The notes beneath the pieces were generated by a model. The model made no database searches. It saw only the letters and a program-made list of their open reading frames with translations, and was not told the origin of the DNA. Source: Dysgonomonas sp. PH5-45 (lineage in GTDB: Bacteria; Bacteroidota; Bacteroidia; Bacteroidales; Dysgonomonadaceae). Taken from it: a stretch of DNA of 64,000 nt. Below, one piece after another: positions 23,780 to 32,810 of this stretch. The DNA is taken from positions 1-64,000 of the forward strand of contig NZ_JARXWE010000009.1 of assembly GCF_029893235.1 (NCBI RefSeq), given 5' to 3'. Numbering within the stretch: position 1 is the stretch's first letter; every line of letters starts with the position of its first letter. Both the position numbers and the translations under genes were made by a program.

Positions 23780-26179
23780 ATGAGTGATAAACTACAAATA
23801 AAATATGATGGTGAATTAGATATCGCCATAGGAAGAAGCCGTAAAGAAGTCAATTGGAAAAATAAGACAGTTGATTGGTCTGCTTTCTTGAACCGGATTA
23901 AAGATACCCATCGAACACATGAAACGTTTTCTCAATATCTGGGGATGAATAAAACCATGCAATCCGATATAAAAGATATTGGAGGTTTTGTTGGCGGATT
24001 CATTGCCGGAGGTAGACGTAAGATAGAAAACGTCTCTCACCGACAACTCGTTACGTTGGATATTGATTTCGGAACAATGGATATTTGGGCTGATTTCAAA
24101 TTAATGGGATTCGCCGGAGCTATCTATTCAACTCATAAACATTCTCCGGATAAACCGCGTCTGCGTCTGATTGTACCTTTAGATAGAGAGGTTTCGCGTG
24201 AAGAATACGAACCAATCGCTCGTTATATTGCTAATGAGTACGATATCAACGCTTTCGATGATACAACCTTCGATGTTTGCCGGTTAATGTATTGGCCGAG
24301 TTCGCCAAAAGATGGAGATTACATCTTCGAATATTCGGATGGAGAATGGATGTCGGCAGACGATATTCTAAATTCATATACCGATTGGACGGATGCTAGT
24401 AGCTGGCCTATCAGCGAAAGAGTAGATAAAGCCGTGCATTCCGAAATCAAAAAACAGGAAATACCAACCGAGAAAAAAGGGATCGTGGGAGCTTTCTGTC
24501 GCACTTACTCTATTAGTGAAGCCATTGATAAATTCTTAGCTGAAGAATACGAAGCTTGCGATGTAGAGAACAGATTTACCTATAAGCATGGAAGTACGGC
24601 TGCGGGGTTAGTGGTTTACGATGATCTCTTTGCCTTTTCCCATCATGGGACCGATCCTGCGAGTGGTAAGCTGTGTAATGCCTTCGATTTGGTTCGTGTA
24701 CATAAATTTGGAATAAAAGACACTGATAGTAAAGAAAATACTCCGGCTAATAAACTTCCATCTTATATCGCTATGCAGGAATTTGCAACAAAAGATGGAG
24801 AAGTTCGGAAAACCATTGCCGAAGAAAGACTGGAATCCGCAAAAGAAGATTTTGAAGATTTTACGGAAGAAGATGTTGTTGAAGTAGAAGACGATACTTG
24901 GCTAGAAAAACTGGATGTGGACTCCAAAGGTGTTACTAAAGCATCAATAACCAACTGCCGGTTGATATTCGAAAACCACAAAGCATTTAAAGGAAAATTT
25001 GCATATAACGAATTTAGGAATACCAATGATGTTATGGGCAATCTTCCTTGGCGTAGAGTCGATAAGAGTATGAATATCTGGAACAACTTCGATAATGGGC
25101 ACTTAAGCGAATGGTTCGAACGTAATTTCGATATCTCCCACGAATCAAAGCTCAAAATAGCTAAACTCAACACATTCGATATGCACAGATACCATCCGGT
25201 ACGTGATTATCTGAATAGTCTGAAATGGGATGGAGTCAAAAGAGTAGAAACCGTATTTATTGATAATCTGGGTGCGGCAGATACACCATATACCAGAGCG
25301 GTCACGCTTAAAAGTCTGGTTGCTGCGGTAGCTAGAATTTTCGAACCGGGTGTAAAATTCGATTATGTGTCAGTCCTTGTCGGAGAGCAGGGTGTCGGGA
25401 AAAGCGTCACACTTCAGAAACTAGGTAAATCCGACAAAGGGTGGTTCTCCGACAACTTTGACCTGAAAGGAACAAACCAAGATGTTGAACAGGTTCTCGG
25501 TGTATGGATCAAAGAGATTCAGGAGCTTGCCGGATTCAGAGGTAAAGATGCGGAAAAGGTAAAATCCTTCATCAGCTCCCGACAGGACGAATGTCGGTTA
25601 GCCTTTAAAGAAGAAAAGGGCTATTTCCCTCGTCAGTGTGTATTCTTCGGAACATCTAATGATTATAACTTCCTGAATGATCCGAGTGGCAACAGACGTT
25701 TCTGGCCTATAAGGACGTATGTTCAGGAGCCAACAAAAGATTTTAGACGATTGGAAGACGAAGTAGACCAGATTTGGGCAGAAGCCGTACAAATCTATAA
25801 AAATGGAGAATCCTTATTCCTCGACAAAAATACGGAAGCTATGGCTCGTAGAATGCAGGACGATTACCGAAGTATTGATGAATGGGAAGAACTTATAAGA
25901 GAATACCTCGACATAGAGTGGCCCGAAAACTGGAAGGAGATGGATCTCGGCTCTCGTAAGCTATTCCTGAACGGAGATGAACTTGCACCGAAAGGGGAAG
26001 TAAAAAGAGACAAGTTCTCCGTTCTTGATATTTGGTGTGAGCGTTTCAATGGCGACATAAAAATAGCTTCGTCTGATGCAAAACGTATACGAAATGCGAT
26101 GCGTAAAATTGAAGGTTGGGAGGAAAAAGTAATTAAGGTCGAAGGCAAATCTGTCAGGGGCTTTTACCGAATAAAATAA
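23780..26179 (+). CDS. Primase-helicase (AEP-like primase plus VirE-type helicase)
   Basis: The 799-residue protein has an N-terminal primase-polymerase-like part (VTLDIDFG near residue 93, YSTHKHSPDKPRLRL near 116, FDVCRLMYWPS near 162) and a C-terminal VirE/D5-like ATPase with Walker A GEQGVGKS near 535, FFGTSNDYNFL near 620 and GNRRFWPI near 638. It would prime and unwind phage DNA beside the family A polymerase. Confidence 0.85.
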   Translation: MSDKLQIKYDGELDIAIGRSRKEVNWKNKTVDWSAFLNRIKDTHRTHETFSQYLGMNKTMQSDIKDIGGFVGGFIAGGRRKIENVSHRQLVTLDIDFGTMDIWADFKLMGFAGAIYSTHKHSPDKPRLRLIVPLDREVSREEYEPIARYIANEYDINAFDDTTFDVCRLMYWPSSPKDGDYIFEYSDGEWMSADDILNSYTDWTDASSWPISERVDKAVHSEIKKQEIPTEKKGIVGAFCRTYSISEAIDKFLAEEYEACDVENRFTYKHGSTAAGLVVYDDLFAFSHHGTDPASGKLCNAFDLVRVHKFGIKDTDSKENTPANKLPSYIAMQEFATKDGEVRKTIAEERLESAKEDFEDFTEEDVVEVEDDTWLEKLDVDSKGVTKASITNCRLIFENHKAFKGKFAYNEFRNTNDVMGNLPWRRVDKSMNIWNNFDNGHLSEWFERNFDISHESKLKIAKLNTFDMHRYHPVRDYLNSLKWDGVKRVETVFIDNLGAADTPYTRAVTLKSLVAAVARIFEPGVKFDYVSVLVGEQGVGKSVTLQKLGKSDKGWFSDNFDLKGTNQDVEQVLGVWIKEIQELAGFRGKDAEKVKSFISSRQDECRLAFKEEKGYFPRQCVFFGTSNDYNFLNDPSGNRRFWPIRTYVQEPTKDFRRLEDEVDQIWAEAVQIYKNGESLFLDKNTEAMARRMQDDYRSIDEWEELIREYLDIEWPENWKEMDLGSRKLFLNGDELAPKGEVKRDKFSVLDIWCERFNGDIKIASSDAKRIRNAMRKIEGWEEKVIKVEGKSVRGFYRIK

Positions 26180-26523
26180 GGTACACATCAGCTACATTTT
26201 TAAAGAAATTGTAACCTTTTTAATTACAGAGTTACTATAAATTATATAAATGTAACCTGTTTTGTAACTCTCCAAAGTGTTTATTACAAACAATTTGGAG
26301 TATAAAAGTTACAAAGTTACATATTTATATTAATAGTAATATTTATTAGGTATTATATATTGGTATATCGCTGCCTAATTGCATACACCCTACGCGCGTA
26401 CGCGCGAGTAACCCTCAAAATAACAGAAGTGAATGCGCATCGTCCGGCTGTCGAAAGGTAGCTTTTGGTTGCTGTTATATCATGCTGAAATAATAAATAG
26501 GTCTGCGACCTTAATCAACTTTT
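26180..26523. other. Candidate phage replication origin
   Basis: This 344-bp gap has no gene. Six GTAAC/GTTAC pentamers cluster in 110 bp (26211, 26231, 26252, 26264, 26308, 26316) in very AT-rich DNA. They are followed by a perfect 14-bp palindrome CGCGCGTACGCGCG at 26393-26406, a sharp GC island. Iterons, AT-rich DNA and position after the primase-helicase suggest an origin. Confidence 0.5.
26499..26511 (+). repeat. Short covarying hairpin, copy 1
   Basis: AGGTC-TGC-GACCT. It lies 12 bp before the VRR-NUC start codon and is one of six related hairpins in the prophage. Confidence 0.6.
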
Positions 26524-26835
26524 ATGAACGAAAAATTACTAGAACGAAAACTCGTTGCCGCCTGTAAGAAACTTGGTTGTAAAGCAATCAAGTTTTCTTC
26601 TTTTTATGACACAGGTTATCCGGACAGGGAGATTCTAATACCCGGAGGATTCACTTGGTGGCGTGAGATTAAAACGACAGGAGAAGAACCCTCACTTATG
26701 CAGAAAGTTAAAATCAAATTGCTACAAGACATGGGATTCAACGTTGGTGTTATCGACAGTCAGGAATCGTTAGACCAAACTATAAGAGATCTTGAAACCT
26801 TTTTAAAACAGATTGGGTATGTTAAGAAAGAGTGA
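26524..26835 (+). CDS. VRR-NUC domain nuclease
   Basis: The 103-residue single-domain protein follows the VRR-NUC pattern: E at residue 7 (LERKLVAACKKLG), GYPDREILIPGG near 35 and WWREIKTTGEEPS near 47 (catalytic D/E-x-K), then a C-terminal helix. It precedes an SNF2 helicase, the usual phage pairing, and may resolve replication or recombination intermediates. Confidence 0.87.
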   Translation: MNEKLLERKLVAACKKLGCKAIKFSSFYDTGYPDREILIPGGFTWWREIKTTGEEPSLMQKVKIKLLQDMGFNVGVIDSQESLDQTIRDLETFLKQIGYVKKE

Positions 26836-28264
26836 TATGCATGGATATCAGGATCATTCTCGTCAACACATAATAGACAATCCAGCATCAGGGCTCTTTC
26901 TCGAAATGGGTCTTGGTAAGACAGTATCTACCCTTACTGCCATTGACGAACTGATATTTGAACTATTGTCTGTAAAGAAAGTGTTGATAATAGCTCCGCT
27001 TAAAGTAGCGCAGAATACCTGGTCTAAAGAAATAACCAAATGGGAACATTTGAGGCATTTGACTATATCCAAAGTATTAGGTCCCGAGAAAAAACGAAAA
27101 GAAGCTTTAAAGCAAGATGCCGACATATACATCATAAATCGGGAAAATGTTGTCTGGTTAGTCAATTATTACGGAGGATCCTATTTTCCTTTCGAGATGT
27201 TGGTTATCGATGAATTATCAAGTTTCAAAAGTCCAAAATCTCAACGCTTTAAGGCTTTGCGAATGGTTAGACCCAAGATTGACAGAGTAGTAGGCTTGAC
27301 AGGAACACCAGCCCCTAATGGACTTATCGATTTATGGAGTCAGGTATATTTATTGGACCAAGGAGAGAGATTGGAGAAGAATGTTACTCAATATAGGACA
27401 AAATATTTTACTCCCGGAAGATCTAATGGCCATGTAGTATTCAACTACAAGCTCAATAAAGGAAGCGAGGAAATTATACATGAGAAAATAAGTGACATCT
27501 GTATCTCTATGAAAACGGAGGATTACTTGGAATTACCTCCGGTTCTCTCACGTATGGAGGAAATAGCACTTGACGACAAGACAATGGAATCCTATTTGGA
27601 ATTCGAAAAAGAACAGGTGTTATCTTTTGTCGATGGAGATGTTATAACCGCCGATAATAAGGCAGCTCTATCCAATAAACTTTTGCAATACGCTAATGGG
27701 GCTCTTTATTCAGAAAACGGACCCGAAGGTTGTAATAAATATAGTAATAAGAATTACCATGTGGTCCATGAAGCCAAATTGGATAGGTTAGAAGAAATCA
27801 TAGATACAGCCAATGGCCAATCGGTTCTTATCTTTTACCAATTCCAGAGTGACTTAGACCGGATTATGAAACGGCTCAAACCATATAAACCTGTAATACT
27901 CAAAACAGCCAAGGATGAAGACGACTGGAACGATGGTAAAATACCTGTTCTTCTGACGCATTCCAAAAGCGCAGGGCATGGGTTGAACCTTCAGGATGGC
28001 GGAAGCATAGTAGCATGGTTCGGCATCCCTTGGTCACTCGAAGAGTACCAACAAGCCAATAAGAGGCTTCATCGTCAAGGGCAAAATAATACAGTGATAA
28101 TCCATCACTTGATAGTACCCGGAACTTATGATGAAGATGTTCTAAAATCCTTACAATCCAAAGATCAAACACAGGATTACTTAATGGTAGCTCTCAATGC
28201 TAGAGCAAAAAAATATATAACAGAACAAAATAAAACAGAATTTAAAAATGGAAAAATTATTTAA
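26819..28264 (+). CDS. SNF2-like DEAD/DEAH helicase
   Basis: ATG 26819 is the best start; it overlaps the nuclease gene by 17 bp. The protein has Walker A EMGLGKT near residue 30, motif II VIDELS near 125, motif III GLTGTPAPNG near 160, and C-terminal motifs HGLNLQDGG near 385 and QQANKRLHRQGQ near 412. It is a double-stranded DNA translocase of phage replication modules. Confidence 0.9.
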   Translation: MLRKSDMHGYQDHSRQHIIDNPASGLFLEMGLGKTVSTLTAIDELIFELLSVKKVLIIAPLKVAQNTWSKEITKWEHLRHLTISKVLGPEKKRKEALKQDADIYIINRENVVWLVNYYGGSYFPFEMLVIDELSSFKSPKSQRFKALRMVRPKIDRVVGLTGTPAPNGLIDLWSQVYLLDQGERLEKNVTQYRTKYFTPGRSNGHVVFNYKLNKGSEEIIHEKISDICISMKTEDYLELPPVLSRMEEIALDDKTMESYLEFEKEQVLSFVDGDVITADNKAALSNKLLQYANGALYSENGPEGCNKYSNKNYHVVHEAKLDRLEEIIDTANGQSVLIFYQFQSDLDRIMKRLKPYKPVILKTAKDEDDWNDGKIPVLLTHSKSAGHGLNLQDGGSIVAWFGIPWSLEEYQQANKRLHRQGQNNTVIIHHLIVPGTYDEDVLKSLQSKDQTQDYLMVALNARAKKYITEQNKTEFKNGKII

Positions 28265-28556
28265 AACTTGGGGATCATGGGCATCCACGCAATTCCCTAA
28301 TCAAACTACAGTAGGAAAAGTAAACCACTTAAGTAAAGAGGTTGCTGAATTGAAGGAATCCATAGAAAAAGGGAAGATAGATATAGTCGAAATAGCCGAT
28401 TGTTTCGGACTACTGTTCAGTATATGTGACATAGAAAAAATAGACTACTTAAGTCTTAAAAAAGCTATTGAGGACAAACTTATCATAAATAAAAATCGGG
28501 ATTGGCCAAAGACTCCAGAGAGTGATGGTTCCTACTTACATATAAAAAGCAAATGA
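28248..28556 (+). CDS. MazG-like/DUF550 nucleotide pyrophosphohydrolase
   Basis: The 102-residue all-helical protein has KVNHLSKEVAELKES near residue 25 and DIVEIADCFGLLF near 45, matching the EExxE and ExxD metal sites of MazG-type enzymes. It probably clears non-canonical dNTPs. It overlaps the helicase end by 17 bp. Confidence 0.82.
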   Translation: MEKLFKTWGSWASTQFPNQTTVGKVNHLSKEVAELKESIEKGKIDIVEIADCFGLLFSICDIEKIDYLSLKKAIEDKLIINKNRDWPKTPESDGSYLHIKSK

Positions 28557-28615
28557 TTTCATTTAGACTCGGTCTTCTCACGATCAACATTACTTAATAT
28601 AAAACTCAAATAAAA

Positions 28616-28628
28616 GGGTCTGTGCCCC
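28616..28628 (+). repeat. Short covarying hairpin, copy 2 (degenerate, runs into C11)
   Basis: GGGTC-TGT-GCCCC. The right arm passes into a homopolymer of 11 C (28625-28635) followed by 8 A. The next start codon is 36 bp on. Confidence 0.5.
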
Positions 28629-28663
28629 CCCCCCCAAAAAAAACTTCAAAAACATACGATAAG

Positions 28664-28807
28664 ATGAACAACGAATGGAAGATCGATCATCTGGTGCGTA
28701 ATGGTTATATAATTACCCACCTTGGTAAAAACATAAGAGCTGAAAAAGGAACAGAATCTGTTCAAGGGAATGTACACACAGTTCACAAGAAAGTATTTGG
28801 CTATTAA
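28664..28807 (+). CDS. Small phage protein (47 residues)
   Basis: ATG 28664 gives a 47-residue basic peptide with HLVRNGYIITHLGKNIRAEKG. The frame is open further up through the C11-A8 tract, but the ATG is the better start. Function unknown. Confidence 0.5.
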   Translation: MNNEWKIDHLVRNGYIITHLGKNIRAEKGTESVQGNVHTVHKKVFGY

Positions 28808-28823
28808 TAATTCAAGAAAAAAA

Positions 28824-29450
28824 ATGATTAAATCTATATTCAACTCAGACGGAGAGGCTATAAAAGCAGCTTTGGATATACATTCTACTAAAGGATTTGT
28901 AGATGTTGATCCTACCTACAGTATTGGAAATTTTTATAGAAAAACCGGAATAGAAGAGCCCAAGTTGAAATTCGACATTGCACCTCAGGTAGAAGGAGTT
29001 ATACAATCAGATGCACGAAACTTACCTTTAGATAATGAATGCGTAGATACTATTGTTTTTGATCCTCCATTTTTGGCTACTATGGGTAAATCCTTACAAA
29101 AAGATGATGCATCCAACATAATAGCTAAACGATTCTCGGTATTTCCTAATGAACAAGAGTTACATCAGTTTTATATAGATAGCCTAAAAGAATTTTACAG
29201 GATACTCAGAAATAAAGGTATTGTGATATTCAAATGTCAAGATAAAGTAAGTAGCGGGAAACAATATTTAAGCCATGTTTTTATAATCAATGAGGCTGAA
29301 AGATTAGGGTTTTACACCAAAGACATTGGAATTTTATTGGCGAAAAGCAGAATAATGGCACAATGGCAGAAGAATCAGAAACATTTTAGAAAATTCCACT
29401 CTTATTATTTAATTCTGCAAAAGCAGAATAAAAATATCAAATACGTTTAA
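28824..29450 (+). CDS. SAM-dependent DNA methyltransferase-like protein
   Basis: ATG 28824 is chosen (MIKSIFNSDGEAIKAALDIH). The product has an N-terminal DPTYSIGNFY, then VDTIVFDPPFLAT (DPPF catalytic motif) near residue 75 and KGIVIFKCQDKVS near 130. It lacks a clear GxG SAM loop, so it is a compact phage N-type methylase whose target is unknown. It converges with the next gene with a 4-bp overlap. Confidence 0.75.
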   Translation: MIKSIFNSDGEAIKAALDIHSTKGFVDVDPTYSIGNFYRKTGIEEPKLKFDIAPQVEGVIQSDARNLPLDNECVDTIVFDPPFLATMGKSLQKDDASNIIAKRFSVFPNEQELHQFYIDSLKEFYRILRNKGIVIFKCQDKVSSGKQYLSHVFIINEAERLGFYTKDIGILLAKSRIMAQWQKNQKHFRKFHSYYLILQKQNKNIKYV

Positions 29451-29920
29451 TTCCGAATCAACTTCAGTCGATCCCCACGATAAAACATCAGAGGATTAAT
29501 GAAGAAATACTTGGGTTTATCTGACGAGGCTATAACTTTTCTATCCTTAAGTTCAGATATAGCTTTATAGATATGGCTTTTATCCGTATAACCGGTGTAT
29601 GATTTGCACTTGTTCAGTACAAAATAAACCGTATCCTCATATTTCAGCTCAGAGAGAAAATAAAGCAATACTTTCTGAGCTCGGGAAGACAAATCACCGA
29701 ACACGATCAGTCCGGCAGGATACAGTTTAATGAAACCTTCTGCATCAAACAATTTCATACGGCTAACCGTATTGAACCCTGTTTGAACTTCACCTGTCTT
29801 AGTATCCACAACATCTACGACTCCGCCATTAGCTATAACAGATTGCCTGTTTTTAGTCTTAACGGAATACAATCCTTCTAAAAAAGGATTTCTCGACTCT
29901 ATTTCAGTGGATTTAGACAT
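29447..29920 (-). CDS. RepL-like replication initiator or regulator
   Basis: ATG 29920 opens 157 residues with a beta-rich N-terminus (VVDVVDTKTGEV), a central LSSRAQKVLLYFL helix and a winged-helix C-terminus (YTDKSHIYKAISELKDRKVIA). This is the pattern of RepL-like plasmid initiators. It is alone on the minus strand and could be a copy-control or initiator gene of the second regulatory island. Confidence 0.6.
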   Translation of the reverse strand: MSKSTEIESRNPFLEGLYSVKTKNRQSVIANGGVVDVVDTKTGEVQTGFNTVSRMKLFDAEGFIKLYPAGLIVFGDLSSRAQKVLLYFLSELKYEDTVYFVLNKCKSYTGYTDKSHIYKAISELKDRKVIASSDKPKYFFINPLMFYRGDRLKLIRN

Positions 29921-29950
29921 ATTGTGAGCAAAGATATAAATAAAACAACA

Positions 29951-29998
29951 AAAGAGGTACGAAATGCACATCTTTTAGTGTTCAAATCGTACCTCTTT
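29951..29998. terminator. Perfect 12-bp stem upstream of the RepL-like gene
   Basis: AAAGAGGTACGA at 29951-29962 pairs with TCGTACCTCTTT at 29987-29998. A T-rich run follows on the plus strand. It is either a plus-strand terminator or a leader/operator of the minus-strand gene. Confidence 0.6.
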
Positions 29999-30626
29999 TT
30001 ATTTTAATTACTCTTGATAATCAAAAATATACAAGAATATCTATTCTTCTTATAATAGAAAGGTAAAAAGCAGGAGGCATTTTATCCTTTTAAGATAAAA
30101 GCAGGATAACTAATAGTCAAAACATAGTCAATTTAGTGATTATATCAACTGAGTTTTAAACTTTACACCATTAGATGACCATCACTTCATCTGATATAAA
30201 AATAATGGCTTATTCGGCTTTAAAATGCGTTTCTACATTTATAAGATTATAGGATAAGAAGAATAAAAAGCTAAAAATACACATATACAACTGGTACTCA
30301 ATATATTAAATATAAATATCAGAAATCCAGAAAAAAATAAAAAAAATAAAAGCGATATCGGGTTGGGCGTATTCCGAATCTACAAAGCGGGGGCGGGGTA
30401 TGCAATAGCCACCAATGAATATAAAATTCTGATAGTCAATATTTTACAAGGTTAACATTATTAATATTTCAACTCTTAAACGGTCGTTTAAGAGTTGATT
30501 TTAACCATTCGGTTTAATCTGTTTATTATCAGTGTATTACATCTTGAAATCGGATGCGTTTTAATGTGATTATCTTTCTCTGTTATATTGTAGTTAGCTT
30601 TTATAGGCGTTAACACGCTGATACAG
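29999..30626. other. Gene-free AT-rich region with a GC-rich island and a hairpin
   Basis: No coding frame is credible here. It holds a GC-rich block at about 30356-30400 (GCGGGGGCGGGG core) inside very AT-rich DNA. It also holds a perfect 12-bp hairpin, CAACTCTTAAAC at 30470-30481 with GTTTAAGAGTTG at 30486-30497. Confidence 0.6.
30460..30479 (+). repeat. Direct repeat, left copy
   Basis: ATTAATATTTCAACTCTTAA matches 31518-31537 at 19 of 20 bases. The pair flanks a 1.04-kb segment with the XRE repressor. The left copy runs into the 12-bp hairpin. Confidence 0.55.
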
Positions 30627-30953
30627 TTACCAGCCTCTGCGATCCATCTCGTCTAAATGTTCTTTTTGTTCTTTGCTTCCTTGGTATTGTCTTTGTCTGG
30701 CTTTGCCGTCTATTGTGTGGTATTTACCGTCCGGCGTGACAGTTGGTTTGTAGTTAGGATCTGTAGAATATCCGCGCGATGTTTCAACGTTATTATTTTG
30801 ATAGGTAGAATCCACTCCAATAGGAGTGTTATTTTCTGTACTTACTTCCGTGCGATTAGATATTATTCCTAGTATAATTGCTAAAATTATAATTATTAGT
30901 AACAATATACCAGGGATAATAATGTTTCTATTACTTACTTTAGTTTCTTTCAT
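30627..30953 (-). CDS. Small membrane-anchored protein
   Basis: The 108-residue protein has one membrane helix at residues 11-31 (IIIPGILLLIIIILAIILGI) and then a soluble Asn/Lys/Gln-rich tail containing YHTIDGKARQRQYQGS. The N-terminal charge pattern suggests the tail is outside the inner membrane. Function unknown. It could be an exclusion or host-interaction protein expressed with the repressor. Confidence 0.6.
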   Translation of the reverse strand: MKETKVSNRNIIIPGILLLIIIILAIILGIISNRTEVSTENNTPIGVDSTYQNNNVETSRGYSTDPNYKPTVTPDGKYHTIDGKARQRQYQGSKEQKEHLDEMDRRGW

Positions 30954-31016
30954 TATCTAAATATCTTTTTAAGGAATCCCAAAACACAACAATACCTACT
31001 ATCATAAGTCCCACAA

Positions 31017-31280
31017 CTATGATACTGATATATGTATTTCTTTTCCGCAATGTGGGCAAAGGTTATTAACATGGGGCCTTTGTGACTCGTCTACTATTTC
31101 AGATATAGGTACACCCAGAGCCTTAGATATTTTCCGAAGCGTGTCTAATGTAGGATTATTCTTTGCGAGCGTAGTCCCTAAACTATCGCCAGAAGTCCCG
31201 ATACTCTCAGCTAAAGCCCTTAAAGTAGTTCCTTTTCGCTTACAAATATCTTTGATTATATCTTTTATATTCCTTTCCAT
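31017..31280 (-). CDS. XRE repressor with C-terminal zinc ribbon
   Basis: The 87-residue protein is a complete XRE HTH (TLRALAESIGTSGDSLGTTLAKNNPTLDTLRKISKALGVP, read as five helices) with an unusual CPHCGKEIH tail, half of a zinc site that may dimerise. It lies next to three evenly spaced repeats and a strong divergent promoter, so it probably represses the rightward small-gene operon. Confidence 0.8.
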   Translation of the reverse strand: MERNIKDIIKDICKRKGTTLRALAESIGTSGDSLGTTLAKNNPTLDTLRKISKALGVPISEIVDESQRPHVNNLCPHCGKEIHISVS

Positions 31281-31324
31281 ACTTTTTTGTACAAAAGAAA
31301 ACCTTTATATCTGAAAACACAACT

Positions 31325-31398
31325 AAAGTTCTATTAATAAAAGTTAAACAAGAAAGAAAGTTCTATTATTATTTGCATAAACGAAACTAAAGTTCTAT
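31325..31398. promoter_or_regulatory. Three operator copies at exact 32-bp intervals
   Basis: AAAGTTCTAT occurs at 31325-31334, 31357-31366 and 31389-31398. The starts are 32 bp apart each time, about three helical turns, so bound repressors would sit on the same DNA face. The third copy overlaps the rightward -7 region. Copies 1 and 3 share the longer AACTAAAGTTCTAT. Confidence 0.8.
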
Positions 31399-31403
31399 AT
31401 TTG
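31372..31403 (+). promoter_or_regulatory. Rightward Bacteroidetes promoter
   Basis: TTTG at 31372-31375, a 20-bp spacer and TATATTTG at 31396-31403 match the consensus exactly. It would drive the long leader and small-gene operon to about 37,391. The third operator sits inside it. Confidence 0.82.
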
Positions 31404-31871
31404 TATTAGAAAGTTAAGGGAAACACAACGGTGTTATGATAAAACCCAAAACCGTTTTGCAGATACATATAACGTTTAAAAATCTGCCAGGCTGTGTTAC
31501 CTGCCAAACACGTTAAAATTAATATATCAACTCTTAACTATTGGATGTTACAAGGTTTAGCGGTCTCCCTAAAATAAGAACCGAGAAAACGGATCGAACC
31601 GTTTACCCTAATGCAGGTTAGCGACCTTTGACGTATTGAAAAATGGATAACCGAGTTTAACGGGATCGGGTGAAACTGGACGACAGGAAAGAGTAACCAT
31701 AATATTAAACAACTTCGGAGTTATAGCATAACGCACACGTGTTGCAAGGGTCGCAATCCTTATCCGAATAGAAATAAACACACGTAATAATCAACTTGAA
31801 TTATTAACAACAAAGCGAGGTTTGAGCCTGAACAACTTAACAACCCCGCTTTATTAATACTCTTAAAAAGT
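31404..31871 (+). ncRNA. Long structured leader without genes
   Basis: This transcribed stretch has no credible ORF. Visible stems include AAACGG/CCGTTT around 31597-31614 and AAAGCG plus GGTT pairing with AACC plus CGCTTT around 31811-31855. The second copy of the 20-bp direct repeat is at 31518-31537. Confidence 0.4.
31518..31537 (+). repeat. Direct repeat, right copy
   Basis: It matches 30460-30479 at 19 of 20 bases, in the same orientation. It lies about 115 bp downstream of the rightward promoter. Confidence 0.55.
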
Positions 31872-31982
31872 ATGAAAGCAAAAATAGTCAAGTTTTTGGA
31901 TAAAGCAACATTTTATATTGCTTTTTCTGCTCTCGTCTATTTTGGTGTAATTCTAATTATAACCATTATAGATAGATTATAA
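31872..31982 (+). CDS. 36-residue membrane peptide
   Basis: ATG 31872 to TAA 31980-31982 encodes a basic N-terminus (MKAKIVKFLDKA) and one membrane helix (LVYFGVILIITII). Such peptides are common at the head of phage accessory operons. Function unknown. Confidence 0.5.
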   Translation: MKAKIVKFLDKATFYIAFSALVYFGVILIITIIDRL

Positions 31983-32135
31983 TAATCTCCCAGCCTTTTA
32001 ACTCTGGTTTGTAAGTCTTCTTTAGTTAGGTGTTGACGAATGAACGATGCGAACAATAGAAAGAAGCGAAGCTAAGACTTAAAAAGGCTGTGTTTTCCTT
32101 CTGGTTATTTGGTTAACCTTAAGGACCTAAAAATA

Positions 32136-32172
32136 AACCGGTGTGTAATCCGACCAAAGACGCACACCGGTT
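32136..32172 (+). terminator. Perfect 10-bp hairpin in the leader
   Basis: AACCGGTGTG at 32136-32145 pairs with CACACCGGTT at 32163-32172. It is followed by an A-rich rather than T-rich run, so an attenuator or a stability hairpin is more likely than a simple terminator. Confidence 0.5.
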
Positions 32173-32207
32173 AAAAACCGAATCAATTTAAAAATTAAAT
32201 CAATTCA

Positions 32208-32235
32208 TATAGGGGAAATTAAATCCTGCCCTATA
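32208..32235 (+). promoter_or_regulatory. Hairpin just before the operon's first large gene
   Basis: TATAGGG at 32208-32214 pairs with CCCTATA at 32229-32235, 13 bp before the start codon at 32249. It may control translation initiation. Confidence 0.4.
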
Positions 32236-32248
32236 CAGGTGTAAAGAT

Positions 32249-32806
32249 ATGACAACAAATACAAAGAAACAATCTAATGATCTCAGATTCTCAACTGTTA
32301 AAATAGTAGGAAGTAAAAAGATAGTTGTAAAAATAAGACTTAATGATGAATGTAAAAACGGACACCAAGATTTTGCAATAACCGCTGATATTTATGAGAA
32401 AAAAGGAAACGGACAATATTATCATAGCTGCGGGGGTTGCTGCCATGATGAGATATTGAAGTATTTCCCTAAATTTAAAATATTTGTTGACTTGCATCTT
32501 TCAGATTATTCGGGTGCACCAATGTATGCAACAGAAAATGGGTATTATTGGTTTACGCAAGACAGAAAAACTGCACTTGAATATCTTAGAATAACAGACG
32601 AGGAATATGATAATATACAAGGCTATATTGCACAAAAAAACAATGGATTGATAGAAACCCAATTCAACAAGGTATATTTTGGTGAAGCTTTACAACATTT
32701 TGGTATTGTTGACAGATGGAGAAAGGAAGCGAAGGAAGCTATTAGTCAACTAGAATTATTGACAGAAACTAAATTTATTAATGATTCAAGACGTTCCAGC
32801 CTTTAA
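32249..32806 (+). CDS. Hypothetical phage protein with Cys cluster
   Basis: The 185-residue protein has a CGGCCHDEIL cluster near residue 68 that may bind zinc, and a beta-rich N-terminus. The C-terminal half is helical. No family is known to me. It is the first substantial gene of the XRE-controlled operon. Confidence 0.6.
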   Translation: MTTNTKKQSNDLRFSTVKIVGSKKIVVKIRLNDECKNGHQDFAITADIYEKKGNGQYYHSCGGCCHDEILKYFPKFKIFVDLHLSDYSGAPMYATENGYYWFTQDRKTALEYLRITDEEYDNIQGYIAQKNNGLIETQFNKVYFGEALQHFGIVDRWRKEAKEAISQLELLTETKFINDSRRSSL

Positions 32807-32810
32807 CATT

